Assembly: GCA_016702605.1 (NCBI GenBank)
Contig: JADJDQ010000005.1
Location: 1 to 64,000 of the forward strand
Direction of reading: 5' to 3'
Origin: Candidatus Intricatilinea gracilis
GTDB taxonomy: Bacteria > Pseudomonadota > Gammaproteobacteria > Burkholderiales > Burkholderiaceae_C
DNA length: 64,000 nucleotides
Of this stretch, positions 18,127-29,085 are shown piece by piece. The position numbers and the translations under genes are program-made. The notes under the pieces are model-generated. The model ran no database searches. It worked only from the letters and a program-made list of their open reading frames with translations, and was not told where the DNA came from. Each line of letters begins with the position of its first letter. The first letter of the stretch is position 1.

Positions 18127-18972
18127 TCAGTATTTCACCCAGATGGTGTCGGTCGCGCTGATCGCTCCACCTACCTTGGTGCCCAGGTTGCTGTAGCTGC
18201 TGTCCTTGGCGGCCAGCGCGTCGATCTTGGCCGCAGTGGACACGTTCGAGCTATAGCCCGCCTTGCCGACCCACAGGATCTCGGCATCACCGAAGTGCGA
18301 CTTCAGCGTCGAGGCCAGCGTGCCGGTGGCAGCAGCCGTGAAGGCGGCGATCACGCTGGCGTCGAGCTTGAACGAGTTGAAGCCTTTGCGCTTGTCGGGG
18401 AAGACGTAGACCGATGGCGACTGGTTGGCCTGGTTGGGGATCTTGGTCCAGTCCAGCACGACGTCGCTGCCTTCGGTGACAGTGCCGCCCGGCGTGGTGG
18501 CGGTGGCCTTGCAGTACTGCACGGCATCGAACTGATAGGCCTTGATGGTCGTGGTGGTCGGGGCCTTCAAACGCAGGGCGACCTTGTAGTAGTGGTCGTC
18601 GGCCGTGCGCGCCGTGGCACTCTTGACCCAGGTAGCGGTGACCGACCCGTTGGCATTGGTGACCAGCGTGGCGTTGCCGAAAGCACCGCTGAAGGTGGGG
18701 CGAACGGTGCCGGTGGCGGTCACGATCTCGGCGGGCACGGTGATGGAGACCTTGTAGGTGTCCAGCCCGGGCGTCACGGGCGGCACGGCTTCGGCATTGC
18801 AGCCGTGGCCGACGTTGAACACCAGTTCGCTGGTGACGTTGCCGATCAGGTAGGTGGCCTGGCCAGGTGTCGCCGACGGCGTGGTCAGGTTGGACGTGCC
18901 AACGTGGGCCTGGGCGAACTGGCAGGCGGCAAAGGCGGCGCTGGCCAGGGCAATCTTGGTGAACTTGGACAT
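18127..18972 (-). CDS. YcnI-like (DUF1775) periplasmic protein, probable copper binding
   Basis: A 281-residue secreted protein. After a signal peptide ending FAQA, the mature chain would begin HVGTSNLT, giving His23 as first residue. YcnI/DUF1775 proteins bind copper through such an N-terminal histidine brace. Further matches are GHGCNAEAVPPVTPGL, YKVSITVPAEIV, and a Gln-Tyr-Cys segment near residue 172 resembling the family's PVxQxC region. It has no C-terminal membrane anchor, unlike many homologues, and ends in DTIWVKY. ATG 18972 (MSKFTKIALA) was chosen for the signal peptide. No CopC, CopD or PCuAC gene is adjacent. Confidence 0.75.
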   Translation of the reverse strand: MSKFTKIALASAAFAACQFAQAHVGTSNLTTPSATPGQATYLIGNVTSELVFNVGHGCNAEAVPPVTPGLDTYKVSITVPAEIVTATGTVRPTFSGAFGNATLVTNANGSVTATWVKSATARTADDHYYKVALRLKAPTTTTIKAYQFDAVQYCKATATTPGGTVTEGSDVVLDWTKIPNQANQSPSVYVFPDKRKGFNSFKLDASVIAAFTAAATGTLASTLKSHFGDAEILWVGKAGYSSNVSTAAKIDALAAKDSSYSNLGTKVGGAISATDTIWVKY

Positions 18973-19136
18973 GAACGAACTCCGGATATCTATGGGGCAG
19001 GTGTCTTGAAAAAGCCGGCGCAAGCGATTCACTCGCCGGAAAAAGGCTTCTCGAATGCAGATGTGCGCCAGGGATCGAGGCCGCGCCTGGGCCTGGCGGA
19101 CATGCGGGGGCCGTGACGCGGTCGGAGGATCGTGTC

Positions 19137-19517
19137 TCAGCCCCAGGGCGCCGGCTCGAGAGGCGGCCCGCGAGCGCGGACGTGCACGGGTACTCGTCCC
19201 ATCGACAGTGCCGGTGTATCAGGCCTGGCAAGACGTCGGACCAGGCAGGCAGGCGGTGGTACACGCGCCACCGCCAGCGGCGGCGGCATGGTCGACGGGC
19301 CGGCACACAGGGGGCAGGACAGGCCATGCCCGGCCAGCACCTTGGCGCGGTGAGCCGCGGGTTCGACCTCATGCCCGTCGTCCACCATCGCGACGCAGAC
19401 GCTGTCCGGCAAACCGGTGAAGACCAGTGCGCCGACATGCGCCGACGCCAGCGCAACCATGAACCAGGCAGCCGCCACGGCGGCAAGCAGGCGCAAGGTC
19501 GAGGTTGCGCGGCGCAT
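19137..19517 (-). CDS. DUF2946-like exported protein with CPLC motif
   Basis: A 126-residue frame with an N-terminal signal (LLAAVAAAWFMVALASA) and predicted mature start HVGAL. It carries a single GHGLSCPLCAG motif near the middle, like the HxxxCPxC signature of DUF2946 proteins, which cluster with copper and TonB genes. The C-terminal third is Pro/Arg-rich and poorly conserved. ATG 19517 (MRRATSTLR) was preferred to an upstream start at 19601 because the signal then begins normally. It sits between the YcnI-like gene and the outer-membrane barrel. Family assignment is moderate. Confidence 0.55.
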   Translation of the reverse strand: MRRATSTLRLLAAVAAAWFMVALASAHVGALVFTGLPDSVCVAMVDDGHEVEPAAHRAKVLAGHGLSCPLCAGPSTMPPPLAVARVPPPACLVRRLARPDTPALSMGRVPVHVRARGPPLEPAPWG

Positions 19518-20869
19518 GGTCAGGCCGGCAACCGCCGCGTGCCGGCAAAACAAGCAACGCAGCGTTGTGTGGCAGAGCCGGTGGGCGTCACCACGAGGCA
19601 CTCCACATGTCGTCCATCGACCAGATCAGGCGCAGGCCGGCCCAGCGCGCATGACCCAGCGCCGACTGCTCATGGCCAGCCTCGGCCATCAGACGCAGGC
19701 CCGGCCGGGCCAACCAGCCCGCGTGCAAGGCCTGGCGGCGCACGGCCTGGTTGGGGGCCAGACCAGCGTCCAGACTCACCGAGCTGGCACCCGGGCCGTT
19801 CAGGCGATGGCGGGTCGACACCTGCTCGAGCCGCACACCGGCCTGCCAGCCAGGTGCCAGCATGAGGTTCACGTCGGCCCAGCCGCCCTGGTTGCGACCG
19901 CGGTAACTCACGTCACCGTTGTTGCTGTACAGCGCGCCGCGTTCGAGCTGCGACAGCCACGCGCCCTGCAGCTGCACCGGCCAGCCATGCGGTGCCCAGC
20001 TTGCGCTCAGACCCGCCAGGAGGCTGCGACCGTCGAAACAAACCAAGCCGACGAGGCTCTTCGAACAATCGGGCAAGTCGTGGCTGTGTCCTGCACTCAG
20101 TGATGCCGCCGGTGCGCCGCGCCCTTGCGGCGCCAGCCAGGCGGCAAAGATGTCGGCCTGCAGATCGCCCCACTCAGCTTGCACACGCAGGGCGGGTGCA
20201 GCCTTGCCGTGGGGCGCGCCGGGGTACTTGCGGCCACGCCAGACACCCACATCCACCGCCTGCAGGCCGACGTCGGTGGTGCCGCGCCAGGCCAGGTTGA
20301 GCCCGTCGTCGATCCAGTCGTCGTTGAGCATCAGGCGCTTGGCCAGCGGTGCCAGCGCGTAACGATCGAAGTGACCCGCCGCGTCGACCACACCGCCCAG
20401 CGGCACACGGTTGCGCCCGACCGCAAGGCGCAGCTCGCCACCTTGCGAGGCGCCTGGCCAGAGCTGCGCCATGTCACCGCGCAGTTCGAGGCGGGCGGTC
20501 TCGACGTGCGCCCGTTCGTCCTGGTGTTTGCCGACAGCGAGAGCTGCACCGGCCCAACGGTTCAGACGCAGCCCGGCTTCGATTGCGCCATGTTCGAGGC
20601 CGGCGCCGCTGCGGTCGCTGGCACTCTGGCCGCTGCCGAGCCAGCCGGGGTAACGCGCAGCGGGCACGGGCTTGGGATCGGCACCAAGCCATGACAACGC
20701 TGCCGCAGCGCCAATGCGCAAGCCCGGGCTGGCGGGCAAGGCATCCGCCTCGGTGTCGTGGGCCTGGGCAACAGGCAGCACCGCGAGGCAACCCGCCAGG
20801 CAAGCTGCCAGCACGGCCCTACGTGGGCCACGAGCCGCTGCGGCTCGGCTGGCCGCGCCAGCGCCGGGC

Positions 20870-22141
<1,272 letters not shown>

Positions 22142-22159
22142 GACAGGCCTCGTCCCTGC

Positions 22160-23122
22160 TTATCTGGCGATGGCCTTGAACACCGTCTCGCCGTGCAGGA
22201 ACTCGTTGGTCGGGTCGATGACGTTGGCGCCGGTGGCACTGAAGGTGGCGCCGAAGACGCTCCACATGTCCTGGCACTCCGGGTCCGTCGGGCTGGCCAT
22301 GCAACCGACGGCCTCACCGCGGTTTTGCCGCAGGTCGGAACTCACCAGCAAGGCACGCAGATCGACCGCCACACGCTGCGTCCTGGGATCGAAGCCGTGG
22401 AAATGGATGTTCCGTGTGTTGATGTTGCTGCACTGGTAGGCGCCCGGCGTCGGCTCGGTACAACCGGTATTGCCCAGGTGCACGAAGAAGGTGGTCGCCG
22501 CTGCGGCGCCGGTCTGGGCAATGCCGCCTGTGTAGCTACCCGCCGTGGTGGCGTTTTCGGGGTTGACCTCGAGCTGCAGGTGCTTCTTGCCGCCGGTCCA
22601 GTCCCAGCCCATGTCGGTGTTGTCCAGTGGGGCATTGGCCGCATCCGCCGGATCCACGTGGTTGAGCGACTCGGGTACACCCAGCGTGAACCCCATGGCC
22701 GTGTAGGTGCCCGAAGGCACCGAGCCGGTGATGGTGACGTGGCCGTTGCCGGCCAGGCAGTCACCCTTGGCCGTGGTGTCGCGCAAGTCGATGAGCGCGA
22801 CGGTGTCCCCATTACGCGTCAGGTGGTTGACGTTGGTCGAGAGCTTGACCTTCACGTCGACACCGGCGGCGTTGGTCAGGTGCAGGTTGGAGACATAGAA
22901 GCGCAGATCCTGAAGCCGGGCATTGACTGCCCCCGTGCCCAGCGCGGACAGCGGCGCTGCGCAAGGCGACGCCAAGGCGCTGGTGCCCAGTGCAGCGGTG
23001 AAGTCGACCGACACGGTCTGAACGGTTGGTGTCTCGACGCCCGAATCACCACCACCTCCACAGGCGGCGATCAGACAGGTGGTGGCGAGTGCAATGGCGG
23101 CATGGGCGATCGAGCGGGGCAT
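22160..23122 (-). CDS. MbnP-like copper-binding protein (metallo-mystery pair partner)
   Basis: A 320-residue secreted lipoprotein (signal ending LIAACGGGG) of the MbnP/TIGR04052 family. The core shows VSVDFTAALG, LQDLRFYVSNLHLTNAAG, the six cysteines expected for paired disulfides (in SPCAAP, GDCLAG, TGCTEP, YQCSN, VGCMAS, PECQD), and the tryptophan-rich segment DMGWDWTGGKKHLQLEV, whose tryptophans are candidate substrates of the MbnH partner. A His-rich RNIHFHGFD follows. It is paired with the MbnH-like gene. Despite the name, no methanobactin precursor or MbnB/MbnC gene is nearby. ATG 23122 (MPRSIAHAA) gives a standard signal peptide. Confidence 0.87.
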   Translation of the reverse strand: MPRSIAHAAIALATTCLIAACGGGGDSGVETPTVQTVSVDFTAALGTSALASPCAAPLSALGTGAVNARLQDLRFYVSNLHLTNAAGVDVKVKLSTNVNHLTRNGDTVALIDLRDTTAKGDCLAGNGHVTITGSVPSGTYTAMGFTLGVPESLNHVDPADAANAPLDNTDMGWDWTGGKKHLQLEVNPENATTAGSYTGGIAQTGAAAATTFFVHLGNTGCTEPTPGAYQCSNINTRNIHFHGFDPRTQRVAVDLRALLVSSDLRQNRGEAVGCMASPTDPECQDMWSVFGATFSATGANVIDPTNEFLHGETVFKAIAR

Positions 23123-23302
23123 GGGTGACCTCGGTGAAGACAGTTCAAAGGAAGGCCGGACGCACCTCCCCCGTGGCTCCTCGAGGGTGTCGAGGCGCCA
23201 TCGCTGCACACCGCTGCATCCGGCAGCAGTACCGGAGCAAGACGCGTTATGCGGGAATCAGGGGGGATCGTTCGGCGCAGACCACCTGTCGGTGGACGAC
23301 GA

Positions 23303-23321
23303 GCACCACGTAAGGTGGTGC
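23303..23321. repeat. Hairpin between DUF2946 and MbnP-like genes
   Basis: Seven-base arms GCACCAC and GTGGTGC separated by GTAAG. They lie 45 bases past the DUF2946 stop codon (minus strand) and about 180 bases before the MbnP-like start. A second short inverted repeat (CCACC/GGTGG) is next to it. With no T-run, it could be a weak terminator, an attenuator or an operator. Confidence 0.4.
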
Positions 23322-23365
23322 ACTCCCGTCGGCGATGGGGCGCACGGCCCGATCGCAACGGGGAC

Positions 23366-23734
23366 TCAGGCCGACAAGACGGGTGGGGCGCGCGCCTGGC
23401 AGGTCGCCAGGAAGGCAGCGTCCTGATCGGGGCCGGCTTCGTAGACGACCGAGGCGTCGCCAACCAGCGGCTGCGGGACCGGCGCTTGCACAGGCCCGGG
23501 AGCAGCCATTGCAGCACTACACACCGAGCAGTTCGAGTGGTGAGAGCCGAGCGTCGATCCGGCGTCCGACTGCGTTGAAGCAGTGTCGACCCCCATGACG
23601 ATCGAGCAGACCTCGTCCATCACACCGCCGTTCGGCTGAGCCGCAGCTAACGGCAGCAGACCAGCGCACCCCAGGCAGACGATGAGCCACACCGCGAGGC
23701 GGCGTGTCCAAAGGCTGGGGTAGAGCATCGACAT
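23366..23734 (-). CDS. DUF2946 family protein
   Basis: A 122-residue DUF2946 protein with a signal segment (LAVWLIVCLGCAGLLPLAAA), the signature SHHSNCSVCS near the middle and the closing AFLATCQARAPPVLSA, typical of the family. DUF2946 genes commonly accompany copper transport and TonB receptor genes; the Cys-His motif suggests metal binding, but no function is established. It heads the minus-strand array and is separated from the MbnP-like gene by 243 bases, so it may have its own transcript. Two ATGs (23734, 23728) are possible starts. Confidence 0.75.
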   Translation of the reverse strand: MSMLYPSLWTRRLAVWLIVCLGCAGLLPLAAAQPNGGVMDEVCSIVMGVDTASTQSDAGSTLGSHHSNCSVCSAAMAAPGPVQAPVPQPLVGDASVVYEAGPDQDAAFLATCQARAPPVLSA

Positions 23735-24181
23735 GATGGCGAATTATGCAGTTAGGGTCCGTGTGTGCGAGTCGGACCTGGTTTGCTCTGACTCGTGCGT
23801 GCACTGTTGCACGGCTTATCGCGCCGCAAGAAAAAACCACACCTTGTCCGTTGGAAATGTGCCACCCGCGCCCGGAATTAAGTCAGCTCAAGGCTGCGCA
23901 CCGGCCTGCGAGGCAGGTCGCGGCGCGACCGCGCGTCACCATGGTCGGCAGCACGGCATCAGCGTGCAAGGTGCAGGATGTTGGCCCACAGCAGCAAGCG
24001 ACTGGTCGCGACACCACCGGTACTTCAGCAAATACGCGGCACCTGGCTCGGACGGTCGAGGCAACGGTAGGTCTGCAGCCAGCCTCGTTCTGACCCTGAG
24101 CGATGCGCACAAGTTGCCGATTGCGCCGGCCTCTTCACCGGGTGCCCTGCCCGGCCCTCGAAGCTCACGCCCGGCCAGATG
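23735..24181. other. Intergenic region with inverted repeats, no supported gene
   Basis: About 447 bases upstream of the DUF2946-headed array and downstream of the GntR gene. It is locally AT-richer than its surroundings. It holds two nested inverted repeats: CGTGCA-CTGT-TGCACG at 23798-23813, and CGAGTC with GACTCG flanking a 16-base centre just before it. These are plausible regulator sites or a leader structure for the minus-strand array. A possible -10 element (CATAAT) lies within 20 bases of the DUF2946 start. No reading frame here has convincing support. Confidence 0.4.
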
Positions 24182-25003
24182 TCATGCCTGCTCACCGGCC
24201 AGCGCGGCACGACGGCGGCGCTCGCGGCTGTTGGCCAGGTGGGTGCGCATGGCCGCACGGGCGGCTTCGGGGTCCTGTGCCTGAATGGCGTCGAAGATAC
24301 TTTCGTGCTCCACATGGACACGCTTGAGGTAGCTGAGGCGGTCGGCCTGGGCAGCGGCCGATTCGGTAGCGGGTACGGGTGCAGTTGCCGGATCGACGTC
24401 CGCCGCCGGGTCGATGGTCAGACCGGATTCGAGCCGGGCGCGCGGGATGATCTGGCTGCCCAGTGTGGCCATGAGCTGGCTGAAGTGGGGGTTGTGTGTG
24501 GCGTGCGCCACTTCGAGGTGGAACTGGAAGTCCGACGCCACCGCATCGGCACCCGCCTCGATGGCGCTCGAGATGGCCGCAAGCGCCAGGCGCATGGCGT
24601 CGAGGTTGTCGGTGTTGCGGCGCAGGGCGGCGAGACCGGCGGCTTCGGTCTCGATGCCGATGCGTAGTTCGAGCACGGCAACCACGTCACGCAGTGTGGC
24701 CACGTGTTGCGGGTCGATGCGAAAGCCGTTGCTGGCGTGAGGGTCGGGGGCCACCAGCTCGGCCACGAAGCTGCCGATGCCGTGACGTGTCAACACCAGC
24801 CCCGAGGCCTGCATCTTCGAGATGGCCTCGCGCACCACGGTGCGGCTCACGCCGAACTCGGCCATGATGGCTGCCTCGGTCGGCAGTTTGTCACCCACAC
24901 CGAGGCGGCCATCGCGGATGCGTTCTCCCAGCGCGTCGACCAGTTCGAGGGCCAGCGTGCGCGGTCGGCGTGTGTTGTCGACGAGTCTGGACGGCAGATT
25001 CAT
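24182..25003 (-). CDS. GntR family (FadR subfamily) regulator of the hexuronate genes
   Basis: A 273-residue regulator. The N-terminal winged helix reads LGVGDKLPTEAAIMAEFGVS then RTVVREAISKM, the classic GntR recognition region. The C-terminal FCD domain has the metal-site histidines in the DFQFHLEVAHATHNPHF stretch and in RVHVEHESIF. It is divergent from uronate dehydrogenase, with a palindrome between them, so it probably represses the downstream catabolic and transport genes until a sugar acid binds. A low-complexity Ala/Pro insertion (about residues 205-220) interrupts the FCD domain. Confidence 0.88.
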   Translation of the reverse strand: MNLPSRLVDNTRRPRTLALELVDALGERIRDGRLGVGDKLPTEAAIMAEFGVSRTVVREAISKMQASGLVLTRHGIGSFVAELVAPDPHASNGFRIDPQHVATLRDVVAVLELRIGIETEAAGLAALRRNTDNLDAMRLALAAISSAIEAGADAVASDFQFHLEVAHATHNPHFSQLMATLGSQIIPRARLESGLTIDPAADVDPATAPVPATESAAAQADRLSYLKRVHVEHESIFDAIQAQDPEAARAAMRTHLANSRERRRRAALAGEQA

Positions 25004-25075
25004 GGGCTGGGTAGGTTTGTGCCGGGGGGCGAGACTAACCCGAACACCAGGATGGCGTCGGCACGTGCAAGGTCT

Positions 25076-25088
25076 GTTGTACGACAAC
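25076..25088. promoter_or_regulatory. Candidate GntR/FadR-family operator
   Basis: A palindrome with arms GTTGT and ACAAC around ACG, matching the TNGTNNNACNA pattern of FadR-subfamily sites. It lies 73 bases upstream of the GntR start and about 200 bases before the uronate dehydrogenase start, so it could serve autoregulation and control of the plus-strand operon. Confidence 0.6.
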
Positions 25089-25289
25089 TGATGACTGATG
25101 ACAAGCAGTGCTTGCCCTCTCACAGTTGCTGCAGACGAATCGGACACTGCGCGCAGTTGCCTGGTCACCGACCGACGACCGCGGCGAGCCGGCACCCGGT
25201 TCGTGCCGTCAGGTTCCAGCGCGCGACACAGCTGGCTGGTGCTGCCAACCAGCTGCTCGACCGAGCATCGCCAGATCGCCAATTTCGCC

Positions 25290-26105
25290 ATGACGACTTC
25301 TTCCTCGACGCGTTTCGATCGCCTCTTGCTCACCGGAGCGGCCGGCGGGCTGGGGCGTGAATTGCGCCGGCGCCTCAAGCCACATTGCCGGGTGCTACGC
25401 CTGTCGGACATCGCCGACCTGGGCATCGCCGCCGATGGCGAAGAGCTGGTGCCGGCGCGGCTCGAAGACAGTGCGGCCGTGAACGCGCTGCTGAACGGCG
25501 TCGACGCCGTTGTGCACATGGGCGGAGTGTCGACCGAGCAGCCCTGGGCGCCCATCTTGCAGGGCAACATCGTCGGCGCCTACCACCTGTACGAAGCGGC
25601 ACGCAAGCAAGGCGTGAAACGCATCGTCTTCGCCAGCTCGAACCATGTGACGGGTTTTTACCGCCAGGACGAGGTGATCTCGCCGCGCGACCCGGTGCGG
25701 CCCGACGGCTTGTACGGACTGTCCAAGGCCTTTGGCGAGAACCTTGCGCAGCTCTACTGGGATCGCCATCACATCGAAACCGTCAGCCTGCGCATCGGGT
25801 CGTCCTTCCCCGAACCGAAGAACCGCCGCATGCTCGCCTCCTGGATGAGCTACGACGACCTCGAGCGCCTGGTCGTGGCCAGCCTGACCGCACCGGTGGT
25901 GGGCCACAGCGTCATCTACGGCATGGGCGACAACAGCACCAGCTGGTGGGACAACACGCCGGCCCGCCACATCGGCTATCGCCCGCGCGACAGCTCGGAG
26001 CGTTTCCGCGCCGCACTCGAATCCGCCGATCCGCGCCCCGACCCGACCGATCCGGCGACGGTCTACCAGGGCGGGCCGTTCGTGCGCGCCGGCCCATTCG
26101 ACTGA
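25290..26105 (+). CDS. udh: Uronate dehydrogenase (NAD-dependent)
   Basis: A 271-residue short-chain/extended SDR enzyme of the uronate dehydrogenase type, which oxidises D-glucuronate or D-galacturonate to the aldarolactone with NAD. The Rossmann motif is LLLTGAAGGLGRELRRRL. The catalytic Tyr142 and Lys146 lie in YGLSK, and FASSNHVTGFY and the SWWDNTPARHIGYRP C-terminus are family-typical. ATG 25290 was chosen because the open frame upstream lacks homology and runs through the operator region. It heads the udh-dctPQM-lactonase unit, whose order gives a complete uptake and first-oxidation route. Confidence 0.88.
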   Translation: MTTSSSTRFDRLLLTGAAGGLGRELRRRLKPHCRVLRLSDIADLGIAADGEELVPARLEDSAAVNALLNGVDAVVHMGGVSTEQPWAPILQGNIVGAYHLYEAARKQGVKRIVFASSNHVTGFYRQDEVISPRDPVRPDGLYGLSKAFGENLAQLYWDRHHIETVSLRIGSSFPEPKNRRMLASWMSYDDLERLVVASLTAPVVGHSVIYGMGDNSTSWWDNTPARHIGYRPRDSSERFRAALESADPRPDPTDPATVYQGGPFVRAGPFD

Positions 26106-26176
26106 CGATCAGTTCGTCCGGCCACCACTTTCCACCCATCCGCCCCCACGCCCCGCTCACATCAGGAGACAACACC

Positions 26177-27163
26177 ATGAACTCTCGCCGCACCCTGCTG
26201 GCCGCCTGCGCCGCTGCCGCCACCCTCGGTTTCGCCCCGCTGACCGCTTCGGCCCAGAACATCGTCATGAAGGCTGCCGACGTTCACCCGGTCGGCTACC
26301 CGACCGTGGTTGCGGTGGAGAACATGGGCAAGAAGCTCGACGCCGCCACCGGCGGGCGTATCAAGTTCCAGATGTTCCCCGGCAGCGTGCTCGGCGGCGA
26401 GAAGGAACTGATCGAGCAAACCCAGGTCGGCGCGATCCAGGTGCTGCGCACCTCGCTGGGCCCGATCGGCCCGGTGGTGCCCGAAGTGAACGTGTTCAAC
26501 ATGCCGTTCGTGTTCCGCAGCGTGGCGCACATGCGCGCGGTGATCGACGGACCGATCGGCCAGGAACTGCTCGACAAGGTCAGCGCCTCGCCAGCCAGGA
26601 TGGTCGCGCTGGCCTGGATGGACGGCGGATCGCGCAGCCTGTACACCAAGAAGCCGGTGCGCAACATGGCCGACCTGAAGGGTCAGAAGATCCGCATGAT
26701 GGGCAATCCGCTGTTCGTCGACACCATGAACGCGATGGGTGGCAACGGCATCGCGATGGGCTACGGCGAAGTCTTCTCCGCCATCCAGACCGGCGTGATC
26801 GACGGCGCAGAGAACAATCCGCCCAGCCTGTACACCGCCAATCATTTCAAGGCCGGCGCCAGGTACTACACCCAGACCAATCACCTGATCATTCCCGAAA
26901 TCCTGGTGATGTCGAAGGTGACATTCGACAAACTCAGCGCCACCGACCAGGCGCTGCTCAGGAAGACCGCGCGCGAAGCCCAACTCGAGCAACGCACGCT
27001 GTGGGACAAGGCGGTGGCTGATTACACGACCAAGCTCAAGTCCGAAGGCGTCGAGTTCATCGAGATGGACAACAAGGTCTTCTTCGACGCCACCGCACCG
27101 GTGCGCGCCAAGTATGGCGCCAACTTCGTCGACCTCATGAAACGCATCGAAGCGGTCAAGTAA
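26177..27163 (+). CDS. dctP: TRAP transporter periplasmic binding protein (DctP type)
   Basis: A 328-residue DctP-family protein that delivers an organic acid to the membrane subunits. It has a signal peptide ending PLTASAQ, then IVMKAADVHPVGYPTVVAVE, the family loop FPGSVLGGEKELIEQTQVGA, and the ligand-region sequence GQKIRMMGNPLFVDTMNAMG. An AGGAG ribosome site precedes the ATG by seven bases. The surrounding genes point to a hexuronate or related sugar acid as ligand (inference from context). Confidence 0.92.
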   Translation: MNSRRTLLAACAAAATLGFAPLTASAQNIVMKAADVHPVGYPTVVAVENMGKKLDAATGGRIKFQMFPGSVLGGEKELIEQTQVGAIQVLRTSLGPIGPVVPEVNVFNMPFVFRSVAHMRAVIDGPIGQELLDKVSASPARMVALAWMDGGSRSLYTKKPVRNMADLKGQKIRMMGNPLFVDTMNAMGGNGIAMGYGEVFSAIQTGVIDGAENNPPSLYTANHFKAGARYYTQTNHLIIPEILVMSKVTFDKLSATDQALLRKTAREAQLEQRTLWDKAVADYTTKLKSEGVEFIEMDNKVFFDATAPVRAKYGANFVDLMKRIEAVK

Positions 27164-27247
27164 GGCACCCGTGTCGCAGCGTCCACGCCCGCCCGGCCTT
27201 GGCAGGACGGGCCGCCTCTCGAACTTCATCACCTGATCGACCTGCGC

Positions 27248-27790
27248 ATGGACCCGCTCTACATCCGATCGATGGATCGCTTCTACCTGGCCAGCATCTG
27301 GCTTGCAGGTGTGGCGATCTTCCTGATGTCGCTGATCATTCCGTGGGGCGTGTTCACACGCTACGTGCTGGGCACTGGTTCGCAGTGGCCCGAACCGATC
27401 GCGATCCTGCTGATGATGGTGTTCACCTTCATCGGCGCAGCCGCCGCCTACCGGGCCAACGCCCACATCGCCGTCACGATGCTGACCGACGTCTTGCCCC
27501 CATCACTGCAAAAGCTGGCGGCTCGCGTGGTTGACCTGCTGATGCTTCTGGCCAGCGTGTTCGTCACGTTCTACGGCACTCGGCTGTGCCTCGAGACGAT
27601 GGGCCAGTCGCTGGCCGAACTGCCCTGGCTGCCGGTGGGAGTGACCTACGCGGCGCTGCCGATCGGCTCGACCGTCACCATCTTGTTCGTACTCGAACGC
27701 ATGCTCTACGGCACCCAGAACCACCGCCCGCTGGTGCGCTTCGAGGAAGGCGACGTCACCGAATCGCCGACCACCGTGGGAGCCCGCTGA
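27248..27790 (+). CDS. dctQ: TRAP transporter small permease (DctQ type)
   Basis: A 180-residue membrane protein with four predicted helices (about 17-38, 51-71, 91-113, 131-154). It is the small integral subunit of a TRAP transporter. The segment RYVLGTGSQWPEPIAILLMM is typical. Its TGA stop overlaps the dctM start (TGATG), so the two are translationally coupled. Confidence 0.9.
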   Translation: MDPLYIRSMDRFYLASIWLAGVAIFLMSLIIPWGVFTRYVLGTGSQWPEPIAILLMMVFTFIGAAAAYRANAHIAVTMLTDVLPPSLQKLAARVVDLLMLLASVFVTFYGTRLCLETMGQSLAELPWLPVGVTYAALPIGSTVTILFVLERMLYGTQNHRPLVRFEEGDVTESPTTVGAR

Positions 27791-29073
27791 TGGACGCGTT
27801 CGTGCTGATCGGCAGCTTCGTGCTGCTGATGATGGTCGGCGTGCCGATCGCCTTTTCGCTCGGTCTGGCCGCCCTGATCGGCGCGCTGTGGATCGACATC
27901 CCGCTCGACGCGGTGATGATCCAGATCGCCGCCGGGGTCAACAAGTTCTCGCTGCTGGCGATCCCGTTCTTCGTGCTGGCCGGCGCCATCATGGCCGAGG
28001 GTGGCATGGCGCGCCGGCTGGTGGCGTTTGCCGGCGTGCTGGTGGGCTTCATCCGCGGCGGGCTGTCGCTGGTCAATATCCTGGCCAGCACCTTCTTCGG
28101 CGCGATCTCGGGCTCGTCGGTGGCCGACACCGCCTCGGTCGGCACGGTGCTGATCCCCGAGATGGAGAAGAAAGGCTACCCGCGCGACTTTGCCGCAGCG
28201 GTCACCATCAGCGGCTCGGTGCAGGCGATCCTGATCCCGCCCAGCCACAACGCGGTGTTGTACTCGCTGGCCGCCGGCGGCTCGGTGTCGATCGCCGCGC
28301 TGTTCATGGCCGGTGTGCTGCCCGGCCTGCTGATGGGCCTGACACTCGCCGCGCTGTGCCTGATCAAGGCGAAGACACATGGCTACCCCAAGGGCGAGGT
28401 GATCCCGCTCGAGCAGGCGATCAAGATCTCGATCGACGCGATGTGGGGCCTGATGACGATGGTCATCATCCTCGGCGGCATCCTGTCGGGTGTGTTCACA
28501 GCCAACGAATCGGCCTCGATCGCGGTGGTGTGGGCATTCTTCGTCACGATGTTCGTCTACCGCGACTACAAGTGGCGCGACCTGCCCAAGCTGGTGCACC
28601 GCACCGTCAAGACGGTGACGATCGTGATGATCCTGATCGGCTTCGCCGCGGCCTTCGGCTACCTGATGACACTGATGATGATCCCGCTGCGGGTCACCGC
28701 CTTCCTCACCAGCCTGTCGGACAACAAATACGCGATCCTGGCCATGATCAACGTGCTGCTGCTGGTGCTGGGCACGCTGATGGACATGTCGCCGCTGATC
28801 CTGATCCTCACGCCCATCTTGCTGCCTGTGGTCAAGATGCTGGGTGTCGACCCGGTTCACTTCGGCATGATCATGATGGTCAACCTCGGCATCGGCCTGA
28901 TCACGCCACCGGTGGGCACGGTGCTGTTCGTGGGCGCTGCGGTGGCCAAGCTCAAGATCGGCGTAGTCACCAAGGCGATGATGCCGTTCTTCATCGCGCT
29001 GTTCGTCGTGCTGCTGATGGTGACCTACATCCCGTGGCTGTCGCTGTGGCTGCCGCGTTTCCTCGGCGTCTGA
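27790..29073 (+). CDS. dctM: TRAP transporter large permease (DctM type)
   Basis: A 427-residue DctM-type permease with about 12 hydrophobic segments. It carries the family sequences IPFFVLAGAIMAEGGMARRL, FGAISGSSVADTASVG, IPPSHNAVLYS and LITPPVGTVLFVG. It is driven by an ion gradient and receives substrate from DctP. It is directly followed by the SMP-30 lactonase gene, 12 bases away. Confidence 0.93.
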   Translation: MDAFVLIGSFVLLMMVGVPIAFSLGLAALIGALWIDIPLDAVMIQIAAGVNKFSLLAIPFFVLAGAIMAEGGMARRLVAFAGVLVGFIRGGLSLVNILASTFFGAISGSSVADTASVGTVLIPEMEKKGYPRDFAAAVTISGSVQAILIPPSHNAVLYSLAAGGSVSIAALFMAGVLPGLLMGLTLAALCLIKAKTHGYPKGEVIPLEQAIKISIDAMWGLMTMVIILGGILSGVFTANESASIAVVWAFFVTMFVYRDYKWRDLPKLVHRTVKTVTIVMILIGFAAAFGYLMTLMMIPLRVTAFLTSLSDNKYAILAMINVLLLVLGTLMDMSPLILILTPILLPVVKMLGVDPVHFGMIMMVNLGIGLITPPVGTVLFVGAAVAKLKIGVVTKAMMPFFIALFVVLLMVTYIPWLSLWLPRFLGV

Positions 29074-29085
29074 ACGCTGCCCCCC

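Noticed and set aside
23733..24284. A 183-codon plus-strand frame across the intergenic region between the DUF2946 and GntR genes.
   Set aside because: No motif or ribosome site; Arg/Ser/Pro-rich composition, and it runs into the antisense of the GntR gene.
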